Counted from the stretch's first letter, positions 27,734 to 37,822 are shown. The stretch is 64,000 bases of DNA from Nostoc sp. UHCC 0870 (GCF_022063185.1 NZ_CP091913.1:2543501-2607500), one strand, 5' to 3'. Numbers and translations are program-made. Notes: a model not told the origin generated them from the letters alone.

Positions 27734-28617
27734 ATTCTTTCTAAAATATTTTCAAAAAATTGCAGACTCTTATCTAGTTCTATCCAACAATTTTTAGGAG
27801 AAGGAATCACCTCATTTGATAGCTCTTCAATATTTCCAAAATTAATAATTGGGTAGTTAGGAATAAAGCCACAATTGGACTTATCTAAGCAGGCTTGTTT
27901 GCCACATATCACACCGCTATTATGGGATACACTAATATCTAATGAACAAGCTAGATAAACTTTGTTGTATACAAATTCTTGTAAAAACTCTTCATCATTT
28001 GCGGTAGGATTCAGCTTGTTGATAAAATTCATTCCTTGCTCAGTAGGTTCAAATTTATACATTAAGTTGCCATCATTATCTTCCAATGTCTGGTAAAAAG
28101 CATTACCTATAGATGTAGCAACTACATCAAAATTGGTCACACGATATTGGTCACTATGAGCAAGAAAGATTTGCGGACTTACACCAAGCTTTTGTGCCAT
28201 TGCGTTGACTTTTTCAGGGGTTTTAGTGGTACGTGAGCGCATACATTTAACTTTAATTAAATAATCGCCCTTTTTATGAAATCCTTCTCTAGAGGTTTTT
28301 GCAACACTAAACATTCCTTTCCCAGCCAATTTACACTCAACTGATATTACTTTTTTTGTTTTATTGTGCATCACCATGATATCAATGTCATGATTTCCAG
28401 TTTGGGCATTCATAACAGGCTTAATTACTGTCCAATCTTGGGAAGGTAATATTTGCCTTAATTTAGAATACATAGAAAACTCAAATGCTTTACCTCGAAT
28501 CATGGGAGCTACTTTTAAGTCAGTTACTATTTTGTGTAAATCACTTGTTGATATATTTAACGAGCGGCAGTATTGACGAATTTCGTAAATCCATTGTTCT
28601 TCTTCATTTAAATTCAT
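27730..28617 (-). CDS. Type II restriction endonuclease, PD-(D/E)xK type
   Basis: 295 residues. A likely PD-(D/E)xK site is visible: Glu46 in GKAFEFSMY, Asp77/Asp79 in GNHDIDIMV and E94-C-K96 in VISVECKLAG. The C-terminal part has clustered cysteines (LACSLD, VICGKQACLDKSNCGF) that could bind zinc or structure the recognition domain. I do not recognise the specificity. It is translated two bases after the controller gene (TAA-AA-ATG) and ends tail-to-tail with the methylase, so the call rests on motif plus context. Confidence 0.85.
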   Translation of the reverse strand: MNLNEEEQWIYEIRQYCRSLNISTSDLHKIVTDLKVAPMIRGKAFEFSMYSKLRQILPSQDWTVIKPVMNAQTGNHDIDIMVMHNKTKKVISVECKLAGKGMFSVAKTSREGFHKKGDYLIKVKCMRSRTTKTPEKVNAMAQKLGVSPQIFLAHSDQYRVTNFDVVATSIGNAFYQTLEDNDGNLMYKFEPTEQGMNFINKLNPTANDEEFLQEFVYNKVYLACSLDISVSHNSGVICGKQACLDKSNCGFIPNYPIINFGNIEELSNEVIPSPKNCWIELDKSLQFFENILERI

Positions 28618-28619
28618 TT

Positions 28620-28838
28620 TTAGCTAACTCCCTTTAACAAATTATCAATTGTGAGTTCCAGAGCCTTAGCAAGTTTGTCAATGTTGATGAGGGTAATGTT
28701 TTTCTCGGCTCTTTCAATCATGCCTATATATGTTCTATGAAGTCCTGCTTTTTCAGCTAATTCTTCCTGTGAAAGACCTTGCTTTAACCTTTCATCTCTT
28801 ACTCTTTGACCAAATCTTGTAAGTATCTCATTCTTCAT
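28620..28838 (-). CDS. R-M controller (C) protein, HTH Xre type
   Basis: 72-residue single-domain helix-turn-helix protein: FGQRVRDERLKQGLSQEELAEKAGLHRTYIGMIERAEKNI, the usual C-protein pattern with GLSQEELAEKAG as first helix and HRTYIGMIER as recognition region. C proteins delay nuclease expression until the methylase has acted and control their own operon. It is the first gene of the C-R pair and has a doubled operator-like sequence 46 bp upstream. Confidence 0.92.
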   Translation of the reverse strand: MKNEILTRFGQRVRDERLKQGLSQEELAEKAGLHRTYIGMIERAEKNITLINIDKLAKALELTIDNLLKGVS

Positions 28839-28883
28839 GAAATTTCAATAAAGACATAACTAAAATATAGTAGTAAACTGCTG

Positions 28884-28914
28884 CATACTAAAGTTCTACA
28901 TACTATAGTTAGCA
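28884..28914. promoter_or_regulatory. Putative C-box pair upstream of the controller gene
   Basis: Two near-copies in tandem: CATACTAAAGTT (28884-28895) and CATACTATAGTT (28899-28910), the second extended by AGCA, the latter identical to the methylase-side copy. The core ACTATAGT is palindromic. The tandem arrangement fits an activating plus repressing C-protein dimer site. Confidence 0.65.
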
Positions 28915-29051
28915 TTAAGTACGAGCTTATTAATAATAGATACAAATACCATGTTAAATATGACTACGTGACTTGGGTTGATTTTCAAGTTTTATAGTGT
29001 CTACGACATTTTGCCAATTATCATGCAATCAGTCGTACTAATACTTTATAT

Positions 29052-30812
29052 ATGTTTAGAGACTGGTTTGCAGACAACTTGGGAGTTAGTCAAGCTCGCA
29101 AAGAACAAGTATACCTAGATATATGCAGTTCAATCAGCTTAGAAGATGCCAGCTATTGGATTCAGGTTTTATTTGCAGCAGGTATTGCTACTTTGGGGCT
29201 GGTCTTAAATAGCCCAGCCGTAATTATTGGCGCGATGTTGATTTCTCCCTTGATGGGGGGTATTTTAGCCAATGGACTGGCTCTAGCTGCGGGTGATGTG
29301 GTTTTAGCCATGCGGGCGTTGCTCAATCTGTTGCTGAGTTGTGCGCTGGCGATCGCCTTTGCTGTCTTACTGGTATCTTTGCTGCCATTTAAGGAAATGA
29401 CCAGTGAAATTGCGGCTAGGACTCGACCGAATATTTTAGATTTGTTTGTGGCTTTATTTTCAGGTGCGGTGGGTTCAGTAGCAATTTGCAAAGAAGCGAA
29501 GGGGGTAGCCACTTCAATTCCTGGTGTAGCGATCGCAGTTGCATTAATGCCACCATTATGTGTTGTTGGTTATGGTATCGGTATTGCCATCAGCATTAAT
29601 CCTGTGAAGGGATTACAGGTGGCTAGTGGTGGAGGCTTACTATTTTTTACCAACTTAGTAGCAATTACCTTCACTGCAATGCTAGTTTTCCTCAGTCTGC
29701 ATATTGACAATCTTCAGGTTAAAGAAAAAGTACGGGAATGGCGTAATACACATCCAGAAAGTATCTGGATGCAGGGTATTTTAGAACGACTACCTGCTTA
29801 CCAAAAACTGAAAAAAATCGGTAGTCTACCTGGTAGATTACTGCTAATTTTTATGACAATTGGGGCGATTATGTTCCCACTCAACCAATCTCTCAACCAA
29901 CTGAGAAGGGAAATTACTCTACAGCAACAAGAAAACCGCGTTCGCCGGTCGGCAATAGATATATGGCAACAGCAATTCGCTAATTTCTCTAATGGTGAAA
30001 CACGCTCTTACATTGGTAACATTTCCACATCAGAGAAAAATAATAAATTGACAGTGCAACTTCAGGTGTTTAGTAGTAAAGAATACACATCAGATGAACA
30101 AAATAATTTTATTCAACAGTTAGCCTCACGTCTAGGAAAACCGACGGAATTGGTAGCACTCAAGTTAATTGAAATCCCCACAGCATCTAGTGAACTTTTA
30201 CGTCCAATACCTGAAGATAAACCACCTGAACCAGTTATTACCGTCGCCCAATTACAATCAAGTTTCCTGCAAGAAGTCCAGTCAGCCTTGGGTGAAATGC
30301 GACTTCCCCAACCAGCGCAGATGATTAATTATGAGTTAATTACTATTCCCTATGAACCATTACGCATTCGGTTGGTGTATTTGAGTGAACGTGATATTGA
30401 AAAAGATGCCCAAGTTTTACTGGCTGATAATGTCAGGAGTAAGCTAGATTACCAGTCTGCGCTAGTCAGTATGCAGAGAATAGCAACTAATTTGGGAGTG
30501 ATATCTTTTGAGCGTGATCAGTCTACACTGACACCAGATAACGCCAAGCTGTTAGATCGGGCTGGACAAATTTTACAGCAATTCCCTAACCTGCAACTGG
30601 AAATCATGGTTAACCAAGAACTAGAGGAACAGCAAGAGATTGTGCAACTGCGATCGCAAACCATTACAGATTACCTCAAAACCAATTGGCAAATTAATAG
30701 CGATCGCCTAATTTTAGGAGTCGGAACAGAGCCACAACGCAGCACAATACTCAAACTCACGGTAAAATCACTGAGAAAACCACCCATAGAAACCATACCG
30801 GAAACATTTTAA
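29052..30812 (+). CDS. DUF389 membrane protein with OmpA-like C-terminal part
   Basis: 586 residues. The first 220 form the DUF389 membrane domain (GATLGLVLNS-like segment, AVIIGAMLISPLMGGILANGLAL, SIPGVAIAVALMPPLCVVGYG), followed by a helix near 260-275 and a large soluble region. Residues about 485-570 (VISFERDQSTLTPDNAKLLDRAGQIL) look like an OmpA/MotB peptidoglycan-binding-type fold. Function of DUF389 proteins is not established. The DNA after the stop is a heptamer repeat, and a YihY-like gene follows. Confidence 0.85.
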   Translation: MFRDWFADNLGVSQARKEQVYLDICSSISLEDASYWIQVLFAAGIATLGLVLNSPAVIIGAMLISPLMGGILANGLALAAGDVVLAMRALLNLLLSCALAIAFAVLLVSLLPFKEMTSEIAARTRPNILDLFVALFSGAVGSVAICKEAKGVATSIPGVAIAVALMPPLCVVGYGIGIAISINPVKGLQVASGGGLLFFTNLVAITFTAMLVFLSLHIDNLQVKEKVREWRNTHPESIWMQGILERLPAYQKLKKIGSLPGRLLLIFMTIGAIMFPLNQSLNQLRREITLQQQENRVRRSAIDIWQQQFANFSNGETRSYIGNISTSEKNNKLTVQLQVFSSKEYTSDEQNNFIQQLASRLGKPTELVALKLIEIPTASSELLRPIPEDKPPEPVITVAQLQSSFLQEVQSALGEMRLPQPAQMINYELITIPYEPLRIRLVYLSERDIEKDAQVLLADNVRSKLDYQSALVSMQRIATNLGVISFERDQSTLTPDNAKLLDRAGQILQQFPNLQLEIMVNQELEEQQEIVQLRSQTITDYLKTNWQINSDRLILGVGTEPQRSTILKLTVKSLRKPPIETIPETF

Positions 30813-30815
30813 TAA

Positions 30816-30916
30816 ATTACGAATTACGAATTACGTAGCTTGCTTCTCTAACGAGACGCTACCGCAAACCCATAGGGTATTACGAATTACGAATTACGAA
30901 TTACGAATTACGAATT
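30816..30916. repeat. ATTACGA heptamer repeat split by an insert
   Basis: ATTACGA copies at 30816-30835 and 30879-30916 are interrupted by 43 bases beginning GTAGCTTGCTTCTCTAACG and ending CCCATAGGGT. The array reaches to within 8 bases of the next start codon. Confidence 0.8.
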
Positions 30917-30923
30917 GAAGATA

Positions 30924-31859
30924 ATGCCACAGCCTCGCTTTGTCAGCTTCTTTCGGCATCTAAATTGGCGTACATTCAAAAAAACCATTGCTAGAACCAT
31001 CAAAAGACGACTCTTAGGACTGGCTTCAGAAATTGCCTTTAATGCGATGTTATCTTTGTTTCCGGCAATATTGGCAGTCCTCACAGCCATTGGTTTACTG
31101 GAAGAATCGTTGCAAAACACCTTCAAGCAACTAGCTGAACAAGTCAGTCAAGTCGCGCCAGAAGAAGCAATGACATTGATTAAAGACTTTGCTAGCCAAG
31201 AAATTGCCCACTCTAAGAATAGTGGGTTATTTTCTTTGAGTTTCGTCATTGCCCTTTGGACAGCATCAGGGGCTGTAAGCACTGCCATGACAGCCTTTGA
31301 TCAAATTCATCAAATCCCACCAGAAAAAACTCGTCCCTTTTGGAAAGCCAAAATCATCTCATTAGGATTGACGGTAGGCACAATTTTGCTACTGGTATTA
31401 GCTTCTTTCTTAGTATTTCTCAGTGACTTACTCTTGGGATTTGTAGTCAGTGGTAACTCATCTTTAATTTTCTTACTGTATATCTGGAAATTGTTGCGCT
31501 GGCCTTTAGCTTTAGGTATTGTGGCTACAGCATTTAGCTTTATTTACCGCTACGGGACTAGCGTTTGGAAATCAGGCACACCAATAATTCCAGGGGCAAT
31601 GATTGCAGCCGTGTTTTGGGCAATTTTGTCTGCTTTATTTCGGCAATATGTCGCGAATTTCGGTAACTATAACAAAGTTTATGGTGCAGTCGGCACAGTA
31701 ATCGTTTTAATGCTGTGGCTGTGGATGAGTGCGGCTGTTTTATTAATAGGCGATCAATTAAATGTAACTGTCGGTGAAGATATTCGCTCTAAATTGCCTA
31801 AAAATTCGGCAAAAGACGTTAATTTTCCCCAGGAGGTAGGAAGAAATATTGACTCCTAA
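30924..31859 (+). CDS. YihY/BrkB-family membrane protein
   Basis: 311 residues with about six membrane helices. Family landmarks: GLASEIAFNAMLSLFPAILAVL near the N-terminus, LWTASGAVSTAMTAFDQIHQIP, the FIYRYG segment and C-terminal NYNKVYGAVGTVIVLMLWLWMSAAVLLIGDQLN. Previously labelled ribonuclease BN in error; role in the membrane unknown. ATG at 30924 is used (GAAG upstream) rather than the TTG at 30915 inside the repeat. Confidence 0.88.
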   Translation: MPQPRFVSFFRHLNWRTFKKTIARTIKRRLLGLASEIAFNAMLSLFPAILAVLTAIGLLEESLQNTFKQLAEQVSQVAPEEAMTLIKDFASQEIAHSKNSGLFSLSFVIALWTASGAVSTAMTAFDQIHQIPPEKTRPFWKAKIISLGLTVGTILLLVLASFLVFLSDLLLGFVVSGNSSLIFLLYIWKLLRWPLALGIVATAFSFIYRYGTSVWKSGTPIIPGAMIAAVFWAILSALFRQYVANFGNYNKVYGAVGTVIVLMLWLWMSAAVLLIGDQLNVTVGEDIRSKLPKNSAKDVNFPQEVGRNIDS

Positions 31860-31865
31860 CTCTTG

Positions 31866-31982
31866 TAGAGACGTTAGAGGTTGTTTGAAAAGTCGGAAGG
31901 GGTGTAAAAATGTCATTCTGACTGGAGTCCTGAGCGAAGGGAAGGAACTGAAAGGAAGAATCTAGGCTTTTTAGACATCGTA
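31866..31982. repeat. Dispersed repeat related to MITE interior
   Basis: AT-GTCATTCTGA, CTGAGCGAAGGGAAGGAA and GAATCT segments recall the interior of the 115-bp elements (GTCATGTTGAGCGAAGCGAA ... ATCT), but the termini (TAGAGGTTGTTTGAAAAGTC, CTTTTTAGAC) are not matching inverted repeats. I treat it as a diverged relative. Confidence 0.45.
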
Positions 31983-32028
31983 ACAAATATCACAGCCAGC
32001 CATTGCAAAATAGCCAGATAGCAGTAGA

Positions 32029-32430
32029 ATGTTGGACAATTTAATTACAAGTGAGTGGCCTATAATGCCCCATGCTTCTCCTGTTGACTATAATGCTCAA
32101 GCAGCAACTTTAAAGCGTCTACGTCAAGTGAGTCGCCTTTTAGATAAAGTTATTGCTATTCCCGGTACACCAATTGCCGTTGGTTTAGATCCAATTATCG
32201 GATTTATACCAGTTGGTGGTGATGTTTTAGGTCTTTTACTTGCTAGTTACATTGTCGTGGAAGCAGCAAGACTGGGGATTCCTAAAAAAACTTTAAGTAA
32301 GATGGTTGTGAATATTATTATTGATAGTTTAGTAGGTAGTATCCCTGTTTTGGGTGATATTTTTGATTTTGCTTGGACAGCTAATGAGTATAATATTAAG
32401 TTAATAGAACAACACATGAACTACCTCTAG
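32029..32430 (+). CDS. DUF4112 domain protein
   Basis: 133 residues with the DUF4112 pattern: LDKVIAIPGTPIAVGLDPIIGFIPVGGDVLGLLLASYIV and later DSLVGSIPVLGDIFDFAWTANEYN. Two glycine-rich hydrophobic hairpins suggest a small membrane-associated protein; function unknown. A second possible start is the ATG at 32065. The stop codon coincides with the edge of the IS200/IS605 element, whose tnpB open frame ends on the other strand at 32427, so the extreme C-terminus may have been altered by the insertion. Confidence 0.82.
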   Translation: MLDNLITSEWPIMPHASPVDYNAQAATLKRLRQVSRLLDKVIAIPGTPIAVGLDPIIGFIPVGGDVLGLLLASYIVVEAARLGIPKKTLSKMVVNIIIDSLVGSIPVLGDIFDFAWTANEYNIKLIEQHMNYL

Positions 32431-33794
32431 CTGGCTTCACTTCGTGACGCTGCGCGAACGCTTGAGCGAGAGGTTTCTACGCCCTCTAACCCGTTTTTAG
32501 CAAAGTTACTTTGAGATTTTTGTCGCTTCTTCGCCCCTAGTTGCCGCATCGATCCAGCTTGCTTACACTTGCTAGTAGATGCGGTAGAGCTAGGCGACTC
32601 TGCGACTACGAAGCCAGTTCCCGACTCCGGTAGATTACCTTTAGCCCAATAAAGCATAACTTCGGCAGCAGCAATGTCTCGATCCTGCACATACCTACAA
32701 ACACTACACTCGTGAACTCTAATATCGAGTGTTTTCTTGTGCTGATGACCGCATTTAGGACAAGTTTGGCTAGGCTTGACTTTTTTGGTTGGAACTTCTA
32801 CAAATACACCACCAATTTGCTCAACTTTGTACTTGATAGTGCTACGAAGTATTCCAAAACCAACATCCAGTATTGACTTATTCAAACCTGCTTTTTGCTT
32901 TTTGCGCTTACCTTTCTTAGCTTTACTAGACATATTCTTGACCTCTAGCTTTTCGGTGGCAATGAAGCTATTACAGCTAATTATTTCTACTGCTACCTGA
33001 TGAACCCAATTTTGACGTTGGTTGGCAACTTTACGAGTTAGTTTACTAACTTTGTTTTGGGCTTTCTTCCATCTTCTAGAGGCTTTGATTTTTTTCTTTC
33101 TATTTGGTGCTTGTTTTCGTCTTTTATCCTTAGAAGCCTTTTTGATTAGATGTTCGGCATTCCTCAAAAATTTTGGTGCTTCAATTTGTTGATGATTCTC
33201 ACCATCAGTAATTGAGAGTGCTGACTTACATCCTAAATCTATTCCAACAGCACCAGTTGGTAAAATATCTGGCTGAAGAACTTGGTCTAAAACATCAACT
33301 GTAATAGATGCGTACCATTTACCGTTACGGTAAACAATTATGCAAGTAGTTGGATTTCCCCAATACTTAGCTTGACCCCGCATCTGAATACGTCCAATTT
33401 TAGACAAGTTCAAATAACCATTTGCACCATTGGATTCTACTGAGTATCCGCTTTTCGCTGGATAAGTCCAACCTGAATAATGCCGAATTGATTTGTATTT
33501 AGGACGTTTACCTAATCCTTTAAACCAGCGTTCAAAGGCATAGTCTACACGCTTCAAGGTTGCTTGTAACGCTTAGGAATTTATTTCTTTATACTCTGTC
33601 CAAACTTCCTTGAATGCGGGTAAACAATTCTGTTGCTCGAAATAACTAACAGAATGATTGAACTTTTGATATTGAATAAAACGATTATAAACTGCGGCAT
33701 TATAGAGGTCTTTATGTAATTTTCGGTGATACCGTAAAGACTGCTCTATTTGCTTATTTGGGTATAGCCGAAAAGTCATCTTCCTCGTAGCCAC
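32427..33794 (-). pseudogene. tnpB: tnpB (RNA-guided nuclease ancestor of Cas12), in-frame stop
   Basis: The N-terminal part (33794 down to 33573, TFRLYPNKQIEQSLRYHRKLHKDLYNAAVYNR) ends in TAA at 33573-33575; the same frame continues at once with ALQATLKRVDYAFERWF, the expected next TnpB sequence. So one nonsense codon splits a gene that would otherwise be about 450 residues. Downstream catalytic features are intact: RuvC Asp in GIDLGCKSALS, Glu in ATEKLEVKNMS, zinc-finger CPKCGHQHK...CSVC and final Asp in RDIAAAE. TnpB is a guide-RNA directed nuclease that helps maintain IS605 elements. Restart at an internal codon would lack the N-terminal domain, so loss of function is likely. Confidence 0.88.
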
Positions 33795-33859
33795 TGATTT
33801 ATTTGCCTCCTATATATGTTTTGTTCTATGATATTACAGTTGATCTACAGGCTTGTCAA

Positions 33860-34267
33860 GTGGTTGCCAGAAAAGGTTCTCATTCGGTTTTCTCTGTTCA
33901 CCTACACTTTGTATTTGTGACTAAATACAGACGTAAAACAATAACTGCACCAATACTGAAACGGTTACAAGAAATATTTGCTAATGTTTGCATAAAAACC
34001 AAATGCAGACTAATTGAGTTTTCAGGAGAAGTAGACCATGTTCATCTGCTAATTGATTTTCATCCAGATAACAATCTATCTTCTCTTGTAGGGAGCTTAA
34101 AATCGGCTTCTAGCCGAATTATTCAGAAAGAATTTTCAGAACATTTATCTACTTTTTATAGAAAACCTGTTTTTTGGTCGAGTTCATATTATGTTGCTTC
34201 TACTAGTGGCGCACCAATTGAAAAAATCAAGCAATACATACAATCTCAAGACGTGCCTAACAAATAA
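33860..34267 (+). CDS. tnpA: IS200/IS605 TnpA single-strand transposase (HUH/Y1)
   Basis: 135 residues from a GTG at 33860, with CAGG 8 bases upstream; the open frame extends to a TTG at 33803, but homologues begin just before SHSVFS. Features: HLHFVFVTKYRR, HUH motif VDHVHLLIDFHP, and catalytic Tyr in the helix IEKIKQYIQSQ. It cuts and joins single-stranded ends of the element. It looks complete, while its partner tnpB is broken, so the element could still move. Confidence 0.9.
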   Translation: MVARKGSHSVFSVHLHFVFVTKYRRKTITAPILKRLQEIFANVCIKTKCRLIEFSGEVDHVHLLIDFHPDNNLSSLVGSLKSASSRIIQKEFSEHLSTFYRKPVFWSSSYYVASTSGAPIEKIKQYIQSQDVPNK

Positions 34268-34269
34268 TT

Positions 34270-34360
34270 GGAAATTACTCAAATCCTCTCCGCACTATTT
34301 CAACTACGTACCCTTCGGGAAGCAAACTACAAAAACATTTGAGAGGTTTTCGTAATTTCC
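34270..34360. repeat. Imperfect hairpin beyond tnpA (IS end)
   Basis: Left arm GGAAATTAC-TC-AAA-T-CCTCTC (34270-34290), right arm GAGAGG-TTT-TC-GTAATTTCC (34341-34360), with a loop containing CCCTTCGGGA. Its position matches the subterminal palindrome recognised by TnpA. Confidence 0.65.
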
Positions 34361-34558
34361 CGCTATTCATCCCTACCTTGCTTTCCTGCGGAACGCTAGC
34401 GCGAACGCTGAAGGTAGGGACTTTCGCGTTACGTTAAAAATTCCACGTTAGTAGAGTGTAGGTAAATAATTTATTCTTACCATTGTCTGATCAACCTCAG
34501 CCGTGATAATAATGAGACTTCTGTAAACGGCATGAAAAATTTTTGAGATCATTCATTG

Positions 34559-35494
34559 ATGAAAGATTGGTGGCAAGCAACTTTTCCCCAAGGGCGGCAA
34601 AGTGTAGTTATTAGCGATGTTAATGGTTATCCTGTGCAAATTGCATATGGTGAGAGAGGTACAGGTAAACCACTATTTTTACTACATGGCATGGGTAGTT
34701 GGAGTTATAATTGGCGTTATAGCATAGCTCCATTATCTAAACATTTTCGAGTCATTTGTTTTGATGCCAAAGGGTTCGGATTTTCTGATAAACCTTGGTT
34801 GCGCCGTGAGAAAGGTGGGCATCAAGTGATTGAGTTACAAAGGATTGTGCAAGCATTATGTGATGAACCAGCTATCATTGTTGGCGAATCAATTGGGGGA
34901 TTAATTTCCTTAGCTTTAGCTCAAAAAAATCCCCAATTGGTAGGACGGTTAATTGTAATTAATGCCCCAATTTTTACTGAAAGTCTACCTCATTGGGCAA
35001 TGGAAATACTTGCTCAAACCCCAATAGAAGTATTACAAGCAATTGACGATTTACGTTTGGCTTATTTGTTTGCGCCGCTAGTGCGAGAGGTTATGGGCAT
35101 AGAAAGGCGCAAAGTGCTATTTGATCCCTCTATTCTCACCCAAGAAGATGTTTATTGGATTACTTATCCATTTATTGAACTGCCTGGTACTCTGGTCAAA
35201 GTGGCAGAAGAATTACAAATAGCAGCCAGAGAAATTAAGCATTGGCAAGCCAACAAACCCAATATGCTCACTCAAATTCAAGAGAATTTGGACAAGATTA
35301 ATTGTCCCACATTAGTTTTGTGGGGCGATCGCGATAGTTGGTTTCCGGCTAGTCATGGCGAAAAATTACATCAATCCCTACCCAATTCCCAATTCCAAAT
35401 CTTGGATAACTGCTGTCACGATGCCTCAACTGGTGCGGCAAAAGTAGTCAATCAGTCAATCCTGAAGTTTCTCAAAGATACAAATTTTTTCTAA
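34559..35494 (+). CDS. Alpha/beta-fold hydrolase
   Basis: 311 residues with the classic lid-bearing alpha/beta hydrolase layout: oxyanion motif LLHGMGSW, nucleophile elbow GESIGG, acid region LWGDRDSWFP and His in CCHDAST. Substrate unknown. The ATG at 34559 follows a TTG directly; the ATG is taken. No membrane or export signal. Upstream 34421-34558 carries no feature I can name; the next gene (por) is on the same strand 225 bp away. Confidence 0.88.
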   Translation: MKDWWQATFPQGRQSVVISDVNGYPVQIAYGERGTGKPLFLLHGMGSWSYNWRYSIAPLSKHFRVICFDAKGFGFSDKPWLRREKGGHQVIELQRIVQALCDEPAIIVGESIGGLISLALAQKNPQLVGRLIVINAPIFTESLPHWAMEILAQTPIEVLQAIDDLRLAYLFAPLVREVMGIERRKVLFDPSILTQEDVYWITYPFIELPGTLVKVAEELQIAAREIKHWQANKPNMLTQIQENLDKINCPTLVLWGDRDSWFPASHGEKLHQSLPNSQFQILDNCCHDASTGAAKVVNQSILKFLKDTNFF

Positions 35495-35704
35495 GTATGT
35501 ATCGATATGTTGAGGCATTTTAAAAATTGACAATAAACAAAAAAATTAACAAGCTATGCAAAGAAATATTAAGCCATAAAACCCTCTTAACTCCTACCTT
35601 TTCACCTCCTTACGTCTGCCTGCTACCTCCTGTATTCCAAAAACAGATAGCTGACGGCAAACATGGTATGAGAACATAAAAAAACTAAACTCAATGCAAG
35701 TTAG

Positions 35705-36700
<996 letters not shown>

Positions 36701-37137
36701 TAATGAGTGGTGAGTAATGAGTAATGAGTAATAGATGTAGGTTGGGTTAAGCGCAGCGCAACCCAACATGGATCTCGGAAACTCAATAATGATATTGAAT
36801 GATATTGGTGTTGGGTTTCCTTACGTCAAACGCCACTCGCCCCAAGCCGGGAGACTCGTCCAAGGCGGTGGCTTCCCAACCTAGAAGTTTTTTGCATCAC
36901 TCAAGGTAAGTAAAAACACCACCTCTTGTGGGTGGCTGAAGTTTAATTGCGTAAAGCCTGCGGCATAGCTTCTCCTGTCGGAGAGGCTGCGCCAACGCTT
37001 AGAGCGGAACGGGGCGGGAGCATCATTGCGTTAGCGGAGCGGGACATTAGTCCATTGCGAATTGCGTTAGCGAAGCGGGACGTTAGTCCATTGCGAATTG
37101 GATTTATACCATTTGCCAAGATCAGCGCATAGGATAG
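36701..37137. repeat. Repeat-rich intergenic region after por
   Basis: No gene seen in 437 bp. It holds short GAGTAAT repeats (about 36714-36732), a hairpin GTTGGGTT/AACCCAAC with GCGCAGCGC in its loop (36741-36767), a GGTGGC-type palindrome around 36860-36935, and two copies of the GC-rich dispersed element (GTTAGCGGAGCGGGAC / GTTAGCGAAGCGGGAC) joined to ATTGCGAATT units (36985-37100). Confidence 0.75.
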
Positions 37138-37407
37138 ATGTCACAAGCGATATCAAGAATATGTGAGCATATGGGAGAAAAATTTATTGCGGCTGTATTT
37201 GATGGTAAAGGATTTTATCCTCAAGATGCGATCGCCTTACCAGTTAATACTCGTGTACGCTTAAGCATAGAGATATTACCATCTAATGCCCAAGAAACCG
37301 TGTCTTTTTTAGCGACGGCGCGATCGCTGCAACTCCATAGTCCACCAGATTTGTCTGCTAACATTGACAAGTATTTGTACGGTCAGGAACTTCTGCATGA
37401 AATCTGA
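37138..37407 (+). CDS. Type II antitoxin paired with a PIN toxin
   Basis: 89 residues or, from the ATG at 37171, 78. The central stretch KFIAAVFDGKGFYPQDAIALPVNTRVRLSIE is an AbrB/DUF104-like swapped-hairpin DNA-binding segment typical of small antitoxins; the C-terminal part (SANIDKYLYGQELLHEI) would wrap the toxin. It overlaps the PIN gene by 11 bp, the usual translational coupling of antitoxin and toxin. Confidence 0.8.
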   Translation: MSQAISRICEHMGEKFIAAVFDGKGFYPQDAIALPVNTRVRLSIEILPSNAQETVSFLATARSLQLHSPPDLSANIDKYLYGQELLHEI

Positions 37408-37822
37408 AGTGTTTCTTGATACATCATTTGCCATTGCCTTAGCCGCACCTCAGGATTATTTACATCAGCGAGCTGTAAACTTAGCTAAATTGTTAGATGA
37501 GGCAGGTACACACCTGATTACAACACAAACAGTCATGCTAGAAATTGGCAATGTCTTATGCCAACAAACCCATCGCCATCAGGCGATCGTGCTGTTAAAT
37601 TCTCTAATATCTGACCCCAAAGTAGAAATTGTCCCTTTATCTCAGGAATTATACGAAAGAGCTTTCCAGCTATATTGTGAAAGCCCTGATAAAGACTGGG
37701 GATTTATTGATTGTGTATCTTTTATTGTTATGCAATCCTGTGGCATTACTGAAGCTTTGACTGCCAACGAGCATTTTCAACAGGTAGGATTCCGCGTCTT
37801 GCTGCGTGAAAGTCTCCCTTAA
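37397..37822 (+). CDS. PIN-domain toxin (VapC-like)
   Basis: 141 residues from the ATG at 37397, inside the antitoxin end. PIN ribonuclease landmarks: first acidic FLDTSF, MLEIGN glutamate, and KDWGFIDCVSF aspartate; the last conserved acid position reads TANEHF, with Asn-Glu where Asp-x-His is usual. VapC toxins cut RNA when freed from antitoxin. The reading frame could be extended upstream to 37364, but only the internal start makes a normal PIN N-terminus. Confidence 0.88.
   Translation: MKSEVFLDTSFAIALAAPQDYLHQRAVNLAKLLDEAGTHLITTQTVMLEIGNVLCQQTHRHQAIVLLNSLISDPKVEIVPLSQELYERAFQLYCESPDKDWGFIDCVSFIVMQSCGITEALTANEHFQQVGFRVLLRESLP

Larger units (their letters stand above)
32427..34420. mobile_element. 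IS200/IS605-family insertion sequence (tnpA and tnpB divergent)
   Basis: Divergent tnpB (minus, broken) and tnpA (plus) with structured DNA beyond tnpA: a long imperfect hairpin at 34270-34360 (GGAAATTAC...CCTCTC with GAGAGG...GTAATTTCC) and a CCCTACCTT/AAGGTAGGG hairpin around 34370-34420. IS605-type transposases recognise subterminal hairpins as single strands and make no target duplication, so exact ends cannot be set from sequence alone. The left end is near 32430; the right end is between 34360 and 34450. Confidence 0.8.
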
